Assembly: GCF_000720455.1 (NCBI RefSeq)
Contig: NZ_JOAK01000012.1
Location: 186,001-250,000 of the forward strand
Reading direction: 5' to 3'
Origin: Streptomyces virginiae
Lineage (GTDB): Bacteria > Actinomycetota > Actinomycetes > Streptomycetales > Streptomycetaceae
DNA: 64,000 nt
Part shown: in pieces, positions 49,251 to 59,600 of the stretch
Numbering within the stretch: the first letter of the stretch is position 1
Layout of the letters: each line of letters begins with the position of its first letter
Program-made: the position numbers and the translations under genes
The notes under the pieces: generated by a model
The model's input: only the letters and a program-made list of their open reading frames with translations
Told to the model about the DNA's origin: nothing
The model's database searches: none

Positions 49251-50045
49251 ATGCTGACTTCCCTCAAGGGCTCCTGGTGCCTGATCCTGGGCGCCTCCAG
49301 CGGCATGGGCCGGGCCACCGCCCTGGCCATGGCCAAGGAGGGCGCCAACATCTTCGGCGTCCACTTCGGCACGGCGGCCCAGCAGGAAGAGGCCGACGAG
49401 CTGGTGGCCGAGCTGCGCGCCACGGGCGTGCAGGTGTCCTTCCACAACTGCAACGCCGCCAGCAAGCAGACCCGCGCCGAACTCGTCCCGGTCCTCAAGG
49501 AGCTGACCGGGCCCGAGGGCGTACGGGTGCTGCTGCACTCCCTCGCCTTCGGCAGCCTGCTGCCCTTCCTCCCGCAGGAGGGCCAGGAGGACGTCATCAC
49601 CCCGCGCCAGATGGACATGACCGTCGACGTCATGGGCCACAGCCTCGTGTACTGGGTGCGCGACCTGTACGTGGCCGGGCTGCTGCCGCGCGGCGCCAAG
49701 GTGTTCGCGCTCACCAGCCGCGGCGACGGCCGGGTGATGCCCAGCTACGGCGCCGTCTCCGCCGCCAAGTCCGCCCTGGCCTCGCACGTGCGCCAGCTCG
49801 CCGTCGAACTGGCGCCCGCCGGCGTCTCGGTGAACGCCCTGCGCGCCGGCCTGACCCTCACCCCGGCGCTGCTGCGCATCCCCGGCAGCGAGGGACTGGC
49901 CCGGTACGCGACGGACTCCAACCCGCACGGCCGCCTGACGGTCCCCGAGGACGTCGCCGAGGCCGTCGTCATGCTCTCGGCCACCGACTCGTCGTGGATG
50001 ACCGGCAACGTCATCGACGTCGACGGCGGCGAAGGCCTCGTCTGA
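49251..50045 (+). CDS. Enoyl-ACP reductase-like SDR (FabI/FabL type, YX6K)
   Basis: 264 aa. Nucleotide motif LGASSGMG (residues 14-20) and catalytic Tyr166-x6-Lys173 (SYGAVSAAKSAL). The YX6K spacing is that of FabI/FabL enoyl reductases; ketoreductases use YX3K. HSLAFGSLLPFL resembles the FabI HSIAFA segment, and the C-terminus has GNVIDVDGG. It should reduce trans-2-enoyl-ACP to acyl-ACP in the type II system. It might also serve as a resistant duplicate of a fatty-acid enzyme. Lies between the CLF and ACP genes. Confidence 0.85.
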   Translation: MLTSLKGSWCLILGASSGMGRATALAMAKEGANIFGVHFGTAAQQEEADELVAELRATGVQVSFHNCNAASKQTRAELVPVLKELTGPEGVRVLLHSLAFGSLLPFLPQEGQEDVITPRQMDMTVDVMGHSLVYWVRDLYVAGLLPRGAKVFALTSRGDGRVMPSYGAVSAAKSALASHVRQLAVELAPAGVSVNALRAGLTLTPALLRIPGSEGLARYATDSNPHGRLTVPEDVAEAVVMLSATDSSWMTGNVIDVDGGEGLV

Positions 50046-50091
50046 CCCCTCCCCCGCACGACCCGCACACCCACCCCAGGAGAGAACGATC

Positions 50092-50358
50092 ATGCCCGAG
50101 CAGACCACCAGCGCCGCCGCCGTACTGGACACCGAGGACCTGCGCTCCACCATCGCGGAGATCCTGGACGTCGACCCCTCCGAGGTGACCGACACCGCCG
50201 ACTTCAAGGAGGACCTCGACGTCGACTCCCTGCTGGCGCTGGAGATCCTCGTCACCCTGGAGCGCAAGTACCAGGTGAAGATGGAGGAGTCGAACCTCCA
50301 GCTGATGCGGTCCTTCAAGGTCGTCCACGACCTGCTGGCCGAGAAGCTCGCCGCCTGA
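50092..50358 (+). CDS. Acyl carrier protein 1
   Basis: 88 aa. Four-helix ACP with phosphopantetheine Ser46 in DLDVDSLLALEIL. AGGAGAG ribosome site before ATG 50092. It carries growing chains for the two KS/CLF pairs, the ketoreductase and the enoyl reductase, after activation by the PPTase at 42752. Its TGA overlaps the next ATG (TGATG). Confidence 0.93.
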   Translation: MPEQTTSAAAVLDTEDLRSTIAEILDVDPSEVTDTADFKEDLDVDSLLALEILVTLERKYQVKMEESNLQLMRSFKVVHDLLAEKLAA

Positions 50359-51104
50359 TGCCGCACGACACGCGCAAGGTCGCGGTCGTCACCGGCGGGT
50401 CGCGCGGCATCGGCCGGGCCGTCGTGGAGCGGTTCCTCTCCGACGGGTACGACGTCGGCTACTGCTACCGCTCCCGGCCCGCCGACGCCGACGCCGTCGA
50501 GCGCCTCGCCGCCGAGCACGGCGGCCGGGTCTTCGACGCGTCCGTGGACGTGACCGACGCCGACGCCGTACGCGGCTTCCTGGAGCGGACGCAGGAACGG
50601 CTCGGGGAGATCGACGCACTCGTCACCAGCGCGGGCATCGTCCACGACGGACCGCTGGTGACGATGGACCAGGCCGCCTGGAACAGCGTCATCGACACCA
50701 ACCTGACCGGCACCTACAACGTGTGCCGGGCCGCCGTCTTCACCCTCATGAAGCAGGGCCGGGGAAGCATCGTCACCGTGTCGTCCGTGGCGGGCGTCCG
50801 CGGCAGCGCCACGCAGGCCAACTACGCGGCCTCCAAGGCCGGGATCATCGGCTTCACCAAGTCGCTGTCCAAGGAAGTGGCCCGCTTCGGCATCCGCGCC
50901 AACGTGGTGGCGCCCGGCCTGATCGCGACCGACATGACCGACGGCATGACGGCGAAGGCCCGCGACGGCGTCATCGCCACGATCCCGCTGCGCCGGATCG
51001 GCACCGCGTGGGAGGTGGCCGACACCGTGGCGTTCCTCGCGTCGGAGCGCGCCGCCTACATCACGGGACAGGTGATCCGGGTCGATGGCGGCATCAGCAA
51101 CTGA
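50358..51104 (+). CDS. FabG-type 3-ketoacyl-ACP reductase
   Basis: 248 aa SDR. VVTGGSRGIGRAV (NADPH site), NLTGTYNVCR, catalytic Ser in VTVSSVAGVRG and Tyr/Lys in NYAASKAG (YX3K), ending in GQVIRVDGGISN. Full FabG length. It reduces beta-ketoacyl-ACP1 to the 3-hydroxy form. No discrete dehydratase is encoded nearby, so dehydration must come from the host FabZ-like enzyme or the PKS DH. Confidence 0.93.
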   Translation: MPHDTRKVAVVTGGSRGIGRAVVERFLSDGYDVGYCYRSRPADADAVERLAAEHGGRVFDASVDVTDADAVRGFLERTQERLGEIDALVTSAGIVHDGPLVTMDQAAWNSVIDTNLTGTYNVCRAAVFTLMKQGRGSIVTVSSVAGVRGSATQANYAASKAGIIGFTKSLSKEVARFGIRANVVAPGLIATDMTDGMTAKARDGVIATIPLRRIGTAWEVADTVAFLASERAAYITGQVIRVDGGISN

Positions 51105-51116
51105 GGGAGCGCGGTG

Positions 51117-52346
51117 ATGGCAGCGATGGCAGCGCAGACGGGGCCCGCACGGGTCGTCGTGACCGGGCTCGGCGTGCTCACGCCGATCGGCACGACCGTG
51201 GCGGGCTTCTGGGACGCCGCGGTCCGCGGAGTGGTGGGCACGGGCCCGCTGACCCGTCCCGACGCGGCCGACTTCCCGGCCGCGCTGGCCGGCGAGGTCG
51301 CCGGCTTCGACGCGCCGCGGGCCGGCGGCGAGCGCAGCCTGGCGCTCGCCAGGGCCGCGGCCGCCGCGGCGGCGGCCGACGCGGGGATCCACCGGTGGAC
51401 CGGCGACCCGTACCGGGCCGGCGTCTGCCTGGGCACGCTCCTGGGCAGCCGCGCCGGGCTCGAACCGGCCGTGACCGGCTTCCACCGCGCAGCGGACGCC
51501 CACGGGGCGCCGTACCCGGGGCCGCGGGCGGCGCCGGACCTCACGGACGCGGTGGCCCGCGAACTGGGCTTCCTCGGACCGGGCCTGGCCGTGGCCACGG
51601 CCTGCGCCTCGGGCAACAGCGCGCTCGCCCACGCCGCGGACACCATCCGGGCGGGCCGCGCCGACGTGATGATCGCCGGCGGTGTCGACGAACTGTCCAG
51701 CGGCATCATGATGATGTTCTCCAGCCTGCGCTCGCTGGCCCCCGACTTCCTGCGGCCCTTCGACCGCGACCGCGCGGGGCTCATCGTCTCGGAGGGGGCC
51801 GCCGCCCTGGTCCTGGAGTCCTACGAGCACGCCCGGCGGCGCGGCGCGCACGTCCACGCCGAACTGGCGGGCTGGGCCTCGGCGTCGGACGCCCACCACA
51901 TGACGGCCCCGCACCCGCAGGGCAGCGGCGCCCGCCGTTCCATGCTGCGGGCCCTGAAGTCCGCCGGGATCTCCCCCGACCGCGTCGACCACGTCAGCGC
52001 CCACGGCACCGGCACCCCCTCCAACGACCGCGTCGAGGCGCAGGCCCTGCGGGAGGTCTTCGGGCCCCGCACACCCGCCGTGACCTCGCTGAAGGGGGCC
52101 CTCGGGCACACCCAGGGCGCGGCCAGCGCCATCGAGGCGGTCGCGTGCGTCCTGGCGCTGCGCGACGGGGTGGTCCCGCCCACGGCCAACCTGGTCGAAC
52201 TGGACCCGGAGTGCGACGTCGACGTCGTGCGCGGCCGGGCGCGCGAGATGCCGGTGCGGGTCGCCGTCAACAACGCCTTCGGCTTCGGGGGCAACACCGC
52301 ATGCACCGTCTTCACCCGCCCGAGCACAGCAGGGAGCGCACGATGA
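51117..52346 (+). CDS. Type II ketosynthase, pair 2 (catalytic subunit)
   Basis: 409 aa from ATG 51117; GTG 51114 is the alternative, both behind GAGGGAG. Catalytic residues complete: Cys163 in VATACASGNSAL, His296 in SAHGTGTPSND, Lys326/His331 in KGALGHTQGAA and NNAFGFGGN. Closer to FabF/KS-alpha consensus than pair 1. Overlaps the following CLF-like gene by 4 bp (ATGA). A second full KS/CLF pair suggests two elongation stages, or two chain lengths, on the same ACP. Confidence 0.92.
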   Translation: MAAMAAQTGPARVVVTGLGVLTPIGTTVAGFWDAAVRGVVGTGPLTRPDAADFPAALAGEVAGFDAPRAGGERSLALARAAAAAAAADAGIHRWTGDPYRAGVCLGTLLGSRAGLEPAVTGFHRAADAHGAPYPGPRAAPDLTDAVARELGFLGPGLAVATACASGNSALAHAADTIRAGRADVMIAGGVDELSSGIMMMFSSLRSLAPDFLRPFDRDRAGLIVSEGAAALVLESYEHARRRGAHVHAELAGWASASDAHHMTAPHPQGSGARRSMLRALKSAGISPDRVDHVSAHGTGTPSNDRVEAQALREVFGPRTPAVTSLKGALGHTQGAASAIEAVACVLALRDGVVPPTANLVELDPECDVDVVRGRAREMPVRVAVNNAFGFGGNTACTVFTRPSTAGSAR

Positions 52347-53527
52347 GCCCCACGGCCGCCGTCACCGGCATCGCCCTGGCCAGTCCGCTCGGCGGCAGCC
52401 TCGACGCGACCTGGGAGGCGCTCCTGGCCGGGCGGACCGGCTTCACACCGTGCACCGCCACCGACGGCCTGTACCCGGGCGACGCCAAGGCCACGGCCGG
52501 CGCGCTCGCCGACGACCTGCCGGACGTGCCGGCCTTCGGCCGCAAGCGGCTGCGCGCGCTCAGCCGCGAGTCCCTGCTGGTCTCCCGGGTCGGGATGCTC
52601 GCCTGGCAGGACGCCGGATTCGGGCCGGGGAAGGCCCCGGACCCGGAGGAGACCGCCGTCGTCCTGGGCACCGCCGCCGGCGGCCTGACGGGCTACCTCC
52701 AGGTGATGCGCGACGGCCTGACCCTCGGCCCGGAGCTGGTCAGCCCGTACGCGGGCCCGCAGGGCAGCCTGAACGCCGCGGCCTCGGACCTGTCCATCGC
52801 CGCCGGCGCGCAGGGCAGCATCGTCACCGTCACGGCCGGCCGCTGCTCCGGGGCGCACGCGCTGACCGTCGCCGCCGACTACGTCCGTACGGGGCAGGCG
52901 CAGGCCGTGCTCGTGGCGGCCGTGGACGTACTGGACCCGCTGCGGCTGGCCGCCGGTGAACGGGCGGGCACGCCACGGCCGTTCGGCGCGGACCGGGCCG
53001 GCGCCCCGCCCGGCGAGGCGGCCGTGGTGCTCGTCGTCGAGGACGCCGCACGGGCGCGGGCCCGGGGTGCCCGGGTGCACGCCGAGATCGCGGGCGTGAG
53101 CGCCCTTCGGGGCGGCGCCGACGGCGCGAGCGCCGCCGCTCCCGCTTTCGCGGCGGCCCTGGCCGAGGCCGGCGTCGCGGCCGGGGACCTCTCCCTCGTC
53201 TGTTCCTCCGCCGCCGGCGACCCGCTCACCGACCGCGCCGAGGCCTTCGCCGTGCACGGGGCCGTCGGATCCGGCACCCCCGTGCACAGCCCCTTCGGCG
53301 CCCTCGGGGACTGCGCGGGCGCCACCGCCCTGCTCCAGGTCGCGCTGACCGCGCGGGCCCTGGCCGACCGGTGCGCCCCGCCCACCGCGGGCCGGGGGGC
53401 CGCGGATCCGGACCTGCCCGCCGTCGCCATCTCGGACGGCCCGCGGGACCTGGCGGGCGGGCCCGCGCTGGTCCTGACGACCGACACCTACGGCCAGGCC
53501 TCGGCCGTGGTGCTGCGCACCCCGTAG
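52343..53527 (+). CDS. Chain-length factor-like KS homologue, pair 2
   Basis: 394 aa, full KS fold length. The active-site segment reads VTVTAGRCSGAHAL; aligned with KS pair 2 (VATACASGNSAL) the catalytic Cys is Arg167, with a Cys one residue later. The HGTGT loop is replaced by SSAAGDPLTD. GALGDCAGATALLQ keeps the position of the GHT loop without its His. It is therefore catalytically incompetent and most likely the CLF partner of the upstream KS. Like the CLF of pair 1 it has Arg where classic aromatic CLFs have Gln. Confidence 0.85.
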   Translation: MSPTAAVTGIALASPLGGSLDATWEALLAGRTGFTPCTATDGLYPGDAKATAGALADDLPDVPAFGRKRLRALSRESLLVSRVGMLAWQDAGFGPGKAPDPEETAVVLGTAAGGLTGYLQVMRDGLTLGPELVSPYAGPQGSLNAAASDLSIAAGAQGSIVTVTAGRCSGAHALTVAADYVRTGQAQAVLVAAVDVLDPLRLAAGERAGTPRPFGADRAGAPPGEAAVVLVVEDAARARARGARVHAEIAGVSALRGGADGASAAAPAFAAALAEAGVAAGDLSLVCSSAAGDPLTDRAEAFAVHGAVGSGTPVHSPFGALGDCAGATALLQVALTARALADRCAPPTAGRGAADPDLPAVAISDGPRDLAGGPALVLTTDTYGQASAVVLRTP

Positions 53528-53624
53528 GCCGAGTCCCGCCGGTCCGCCCGGCCCCGCGTACCAGAACCCATGAACGAACCAGGGAGAACCGGAGCTCCGG
53601 CCCCCTGCCGTACGGAGGTAGGAA

Positions 53625-56600
53625 GTGCATCACGACCCGGCTGAGCTGATCGCCATCGTGGGGATGGCGGGGCGATTCCCCGAGGCTCCCGACACGGACC
53701 GGTTCTGGGACCTGCTCATGGACCGCGGCGACGCGATCCGCCCCATCCCTTCGGCCCGTTGGAAGACCGACCAGCCACTGGACCCGGAGAAGGAGATCCA
53801 GGGCCACGGCGGCTTCCTCGAGGGCATCGACGAGTTCGACGCGGCGTTCTTCGGCGTCTCGCCGCGCGAGGCGGAGGTCCTCGACCCCCAGCAGCGGCTG
53901 ATGCTGGAGACGAGCTGGCTGGCGCTCGAGGACGCCGGAGTGCCCACCGCGAGCCTGAGCGGCACCCGGACCGGCGTCTACTTCGGCGGACTGTGGCAGG
54001 ACTACGAGCGGCTGCGCGAGGACCGCGGCGCCCGCCCGACCCAGCACTCCATATCCGGCAACGCCCTCGACATGCTGTCCGCGCGGATCTCCTACTTCCT
54101 CGGTCTCACCGGTCCCAGCCTGACCCTGGAGACCGGCTGCTCCTCCTCCCTCGTCGCCCTGCACCTGGCCTGCCAGGCGATCCGGGCCGGCGACGTCGAC
54201 GGCGCGCTGGTCGGCGCGGCCAACCTGATGCTGACCCCGGACGTGACCATCGGCCTCACCCACTTCGGCGGTCTCTCCCCCAAGGGCCGGTGCAGCGCCT
54301 TCGGCGCCGGCGCGGACGGCTTCGTACGCGGTGAGGGCGTGGCCGCCGTCTACCTCAAGACCCTGGAGCGGGCCCGCCGGGACGGGGACCGCGTGCACGC
54401 CGTGATCGTGCGCACCGCCTCGAACAACGACGGCGGCGGCACCAGCCTGGTGACGCCCAGCCTGGCCGGCCAGGAGGACCTGCTGCGCCGCGTCTACACC
54501 GACTCCGGCATCCCCGTCGCCCGGGTCGCGTACGTGGAGGCGCACGGCACCGGCACCCGGGCGGGCGACCCGGTCGAGGCGACCGCGCTGGGCAGGGTGC
54601 TGGGGCAGGCACCCGAGCGGGCGGGCCGGCCGCTCGGCATCGGGTCGGTGAAGACGAACATCGGGCACCTCGAACCGGTGGCCGCGCTCGCCGGGCTCTT
54701 CAAGGCGGTGCTCTCGCTGAAGAACGGCGTCGTGCCGCCCAGCCTGCACTCCGCCGAGCTCAACCCGGACATCCCCTTCGGCGAACTGGGCCTGGAGGTC
54801 GTACGGGAGCCGCTGGCGCTGCCCGCGGACGGCGGCCCGGTCTACCTGGGCGTCAGCTCCTTCGGCTGGGGCGGCACCAACGCCCACGCCGTGATCACCG
54901 CGGCCCCGCCGGCCAGCGGGGCGGCGGACGGGGCCGCGCCGCAGGACCGCGGCCGGGCGCCCTTCGTCCTGCCGCTCAGCGCCCACAGCCAGGCGGCCCT
55001 CGTCCAGCGCGCCCGCGACGTGCGCGAGGCCCTGGACGCCCCCGGCGCCGACCCGCGGGAGATCGCCGCCACCCTCGGCTGGCAGCGCGACCAGTTCCCC
55101 TTCCGGGCGGGCCTCGTCGCCACGGACGGAGACGGCCTGCGCGCCGCGCTCGACGCCTACGCCGCCGACCCGGAGGCCACCTCGTCGGGCACCGTCGGCG
55201 GCCGGGCCCGCGACCGCGGCCGTACCGCCTTCGTCTTCCCCGGCCAGGGCTCGCAGTGGGCCGCCATGGGCGCCCGGCTGTACGCCGAGGACCCGGCGTT
55301 CGCCGCGGTGATCGACCGGTGCGCCGCGGCGCTCGCCCCGCACACCGACTGGTCCCTGACCGAGGTGCTCACCGGCCGCGACGGCGACGCCTGGATGGGC
55401 CGCGTCGACATCGTCCAGCCGGTGCTGTGGGCGGTCTCCGTCGCCCTGGCCGCCGCCTGGCGCACGGCCGGCGTGGAACCGGACGTCGTCGTCGGACACA
55501 GCCAGGGCGAGATCGCCGCCGCCACCGTGGCCGGGATCCTCTCCCTGGAGGACGCCGCCCTCGTCGTGGCCCGGCGCAGCGCCGTCCTGCTGCGCACCGC
55601 CGCCGGCACCGGTCGGATGCTCGCCGTCGACCTCGACGCCGACGCGGCAACCGCCGCCCTGGAGGGCTTCGAGGACTGCGTGGCGCTCGCCGTGCACAAC
55701 GGCCCCAGCTCCTGCGTGCTCTCCGGCGACGGCGACTCGGTACTGCTGCTGAAGGAACTCCTGGAGGCGGACGGCACGTACTGCCGTCTGATCAACGTGG
55801 ACTACGCCTCCCACAGCCCGCTCATGCTCGACCTGACCGACGAACTGCACGAGGTGCTCGCCCCGGTCCGGCCCGGCGAGGGCTCGATCCGCCTCATGTC
55901 CACGGTGCGCGCCGCGGAGCTGGCCGGCCCGGAGATGGACGGCTCCTACTGGGTGGAGAACCTGTGCCGCCCGGTGCGCTTCGCGCAGGCCCTGGACGCG
56001 CTCCTCGACGAGGGCGTCACCCATGTCGTGGAGGTCAGCGCGCACCCGGTGCTGGTGCCGGCGCTGGAGCAGATCGGCGCGCTGCGCAAGGAGCCGCCGG
56101 CCGTGCTGGGCACCCTGCACCGCGACCGCGGCGCCCCCGAGGACCTCGCCGAGAGCTTCGCGCAGGGCCACGTGGCGGGCCTGACGGCGTACGGGCCGCG
56201 CCCGACGTCGCGCGACGCGGGCGTGCCCGCCTACCCGTGGCAGCGCGAGAGCTACTGGGTCGGGGCGCCGCAACGCGGAGCGGGCCGTTCGGCCGCGTTC
56301 GCCTTCCCGCTCGTCCCGCTGCCCACCGAGGCCGGCACCTGGCACGGCACCACCGAGATCGGCACCGGATCCCACCCCTGGCTCGCCGACCACCAGGTGC
56401 ACGACGCCGTCGTCGTGCCCGCCGCGGCCTCGATCGAGCTGTGTCTGGGCACGGCGGCCGCCCGTACCGGCGGTGTCCCGCAGTCGCTGCGCGGCCTGTC
56501 CTTCCTCAGCGACATGACCCTCGCGGACGGCGGGCTGCACCTGGGCGGCGTCTGGCGGGAGGACGCCGGCGAGGGCGCCGGTCTGGAGGTGCTGTCGCTG

Positions 56601-59600
56601 CCCGACGGCGCCGACGGCTGGACCCGGCACATGACGGCGCACGCCTCCTACCGCGCCGAGCAGGCGGCCCCGCCGGTCTTCCCCACCGACCTGCTGAGGC
56701 AACCGGCCGTCGACGGGGCCTCGTTCTACCGCTCCTGCACCGCCCGCGGCCTGCGGTACGGCCCGGCCTTCCAGGGCGTCGGCGAACTGCGCGTGCACGG
56801 CGACGAGGCCCTCGGCCGGGTGACCCTGGCCGAGCAGTGCCGGCCCGGCGCCCGCCGGTTCGTCCTCCACCCGGCCCTGTGGGACGGGGCGTTCCAGGTC
56901 TCCCTCGCGCTGTGCGCCCACGAGGACACCGTGGTGCCCGTCGCGATCGAGCGGCTCGCGCTGCTGCCGGGGCGGCCCTCGGACCTGACCGAGCTGTGGG
57001 TGCACGCGGTGCGCCGCCCCGACGGGCACTTCGACCTGGCCCTGTACGGGCCGGACCGCCAGCCGGTGGCCCGCGTGAGCGGGCTGGAGCTGCGCCGCCT
57101 GCGCAGCGGCGAGCGGTCCGGGCCGGCCCCCGAGCGCGTGCACCGGTTCGGCTTCCACGAACGCCCGTACGCGGAACCGGCAGCCGGCGCGGAGCAGGGG
57201 CCCTGGCTGGTGTGCGGCCCGGACTCGGCCCGCACCACCGCCGTCGAACTGGCCGGCGCGCTCGGCGGGACCGCCGTGACGCTGCCGCGGGCCTGGGCCG
57301 ACGGGACACAGGCCTGGGCCGAGGCGTTGCGGGCCGCCGACGGCGGGGAGGTCGTGTTCGTCGCCCCGGACCGGGCGGCGGGCGAGGAGGAGCAGCGGGC
57401 GGGCCTGGAGGCACTCGGCGCGCTCGCCGGGGCCTGCGCGGACCGGCCCGTGGCGCCCCGCCTGACGGTGCTGACCACGCGGGCCCAGGCGGCGTCGGCC
57501 ACCGAGGCGCCCGATCCGGGAGCGGCCCTGTACTGGGGCTTCGTACGGGTGGTGCAGGGCGAGCACCCGGGGCTGGCGGCGCGGCTGGTGGACACCGCGG
57601 GTGACGACGGGTGGACGGCCGGCGTCGTGCGGGAACTGCTGGACGCCGAGCGCGAGGACCAGGTCCTCAGCCGCGGGGAGCGGCGCCTGGCGGGCCGGCT
57701 GGAGCGCGGCGGGCACCGCCCGGACGACTCCGCCGCGCCGCTGCCGTACACGGGCCGCCAGCCGTTCCGGCTGCACCCGGGCCCGCGGCCCGGACTGTGG
57801 GAGTCCCTGCGCTACCTGCCGCTGGTGCGCCGGCGGCCGGGGCCGGGCGAGATCGAGATCGAGGTGGACGCGGCCTCCCTCAACTTCATCGACGTGATGA
57901 AGGCCGTGGGCACCTACCCCGACGAGGCCGGCGGCAAGGAGCTGCTCGGCGGGGACTGCTCCGGCCGGGTCGTCTCGGTGGGCCCCGGCACGGCCGGGTT
58001 CCGCGTCGGCGACCGGGTGGTGGCGTGCGTCTTCGGCGCGATCGTCTCGCACGTGACCGTCCGCGCCGACCACGCACGGCCGGTGCCGGAGGAGATGACG
58101 CAGGAGGACGCCGCCGCGCTGCCGCTGGTCCTGGCGACCGCCTGGTACGCGCTGCACGACCTGGCCCGCACGGAGCCGGGCGAGACCGTCCTGGTCCACT
58201 CGGCGGCCGGCGGTCTGGGGCTGGCCGCCGTCCAGGTGGCCCGGATGCTGGGCGCCGAGGTCATCGCGACGGCGGGCAGCGCCGCCAAGCGCGCCTACCT
58301 GCGGGAACTGGGCGTCGAGCACGTCTTCGACTCGCGCGACCTGTCCTGGGCGGACGCCGTGCTGGAGCGCACGGGCGGCCGGGGCGTCGACGTCGTCCTC
58401 AACTCGCTGACCGGCGCCGCCATCGCGCGCGGCCTGGAGGTGCTCGCCGAGGACGGCCGGTTCGTCGAGGTCGGCAAGAAGGACATCCACGGCGAGCGCA
58501 CCCTGGGCCTCGCCCCCTTCCGCAAGGGCGTCAGCTTCGCGGCGGTGGACCTGGAGGGGCTCGTCATGCGGCGGCCCCAGCGGTTCGCCCGCCTCTTCCG
58601 CGCGGTCTGGGACGAGGTGGAGGCGGGCCGGCTCACGGCCCTGCCCGTCACCCAGTACACCTTCGACAACGCGGCCGAGGCGCTGCGGGCCATGTCGCAC
58701 GGCGACCACATCGGCAAGTTCGTGCTGTACGGACCGCAGAGCGTCGAGCGGGTGGTGGCGGACCCGCTGCCGTACGGCCGGTTCCGCGCCGACGGCACGT
58801 ACCTGATCACCGGCGGTCTGGGCGACCTCGGACTCTCCCTGGCCGAGCACCTGGTGGAGCGCGGGGCCACCGCCCTGGCCCTGCTGGGCCGTTCGGAGCC
58901 CTCCCCGCAGGCCGCGGACCGCCTCGCGGCGCTGCGCGCGGCCGGCGCACGGGTCTCGGTGGTGCACGCGGACGTCGCCGACGCCACCTCCCTGGACCTG
59001 GCGCTCGCCCGGGTGCGGGCCGAACTCCCTGCGCTGCGCGGCGTGTTCCACGCGGCGGGTGTCCTCTCCGACGCCGTCGTGCGCAACCTCGACGCGGCGG
59101 ACGTGGCCCGTGTGCTGGCGCCGAAGGTCGACGGCGCCGCCGAACTGGACCGGCTGACGGCGGACGATCCGCTGGACCTCTTCGTGCTGTTCTCCTCGGC
59201 CGCCGGTCTCGTCGGCAACGTCGGCCAGTCCGCCTACGCGGCGGCCAACACCTACATGGACGCGCTGGCCGTGGCCCGGCGGGCCGCGGGCCGGCCCGCC
59301 CTCAGCGTCCAGTGGGGCACCTTCGACGGCATCGGCCTGGCGGCCCGGTCCGCCGAGCGCGGCGAGCGCCTCGCGGACCGCGGCATGGACGGCTTCGAGG
59401 CCGCCGAGGCCTGGCGGGCGCTGGAGTCCTTCCTCGCGGACGGCGAGAGCGTCGTGGGGTACGTGGCCCTGGACCCGCGCCGCTGGTTCGAGACGTACCC
59501 GGCGGCGGCGGGCCTGCCCAGCTGGAGCCTGCTGCGCACGACGAGGGAGCCGGGCGCCGGCTCGGGCGGCGACTTCCGCCAGTTGCTGGGCGGCTGTCCC

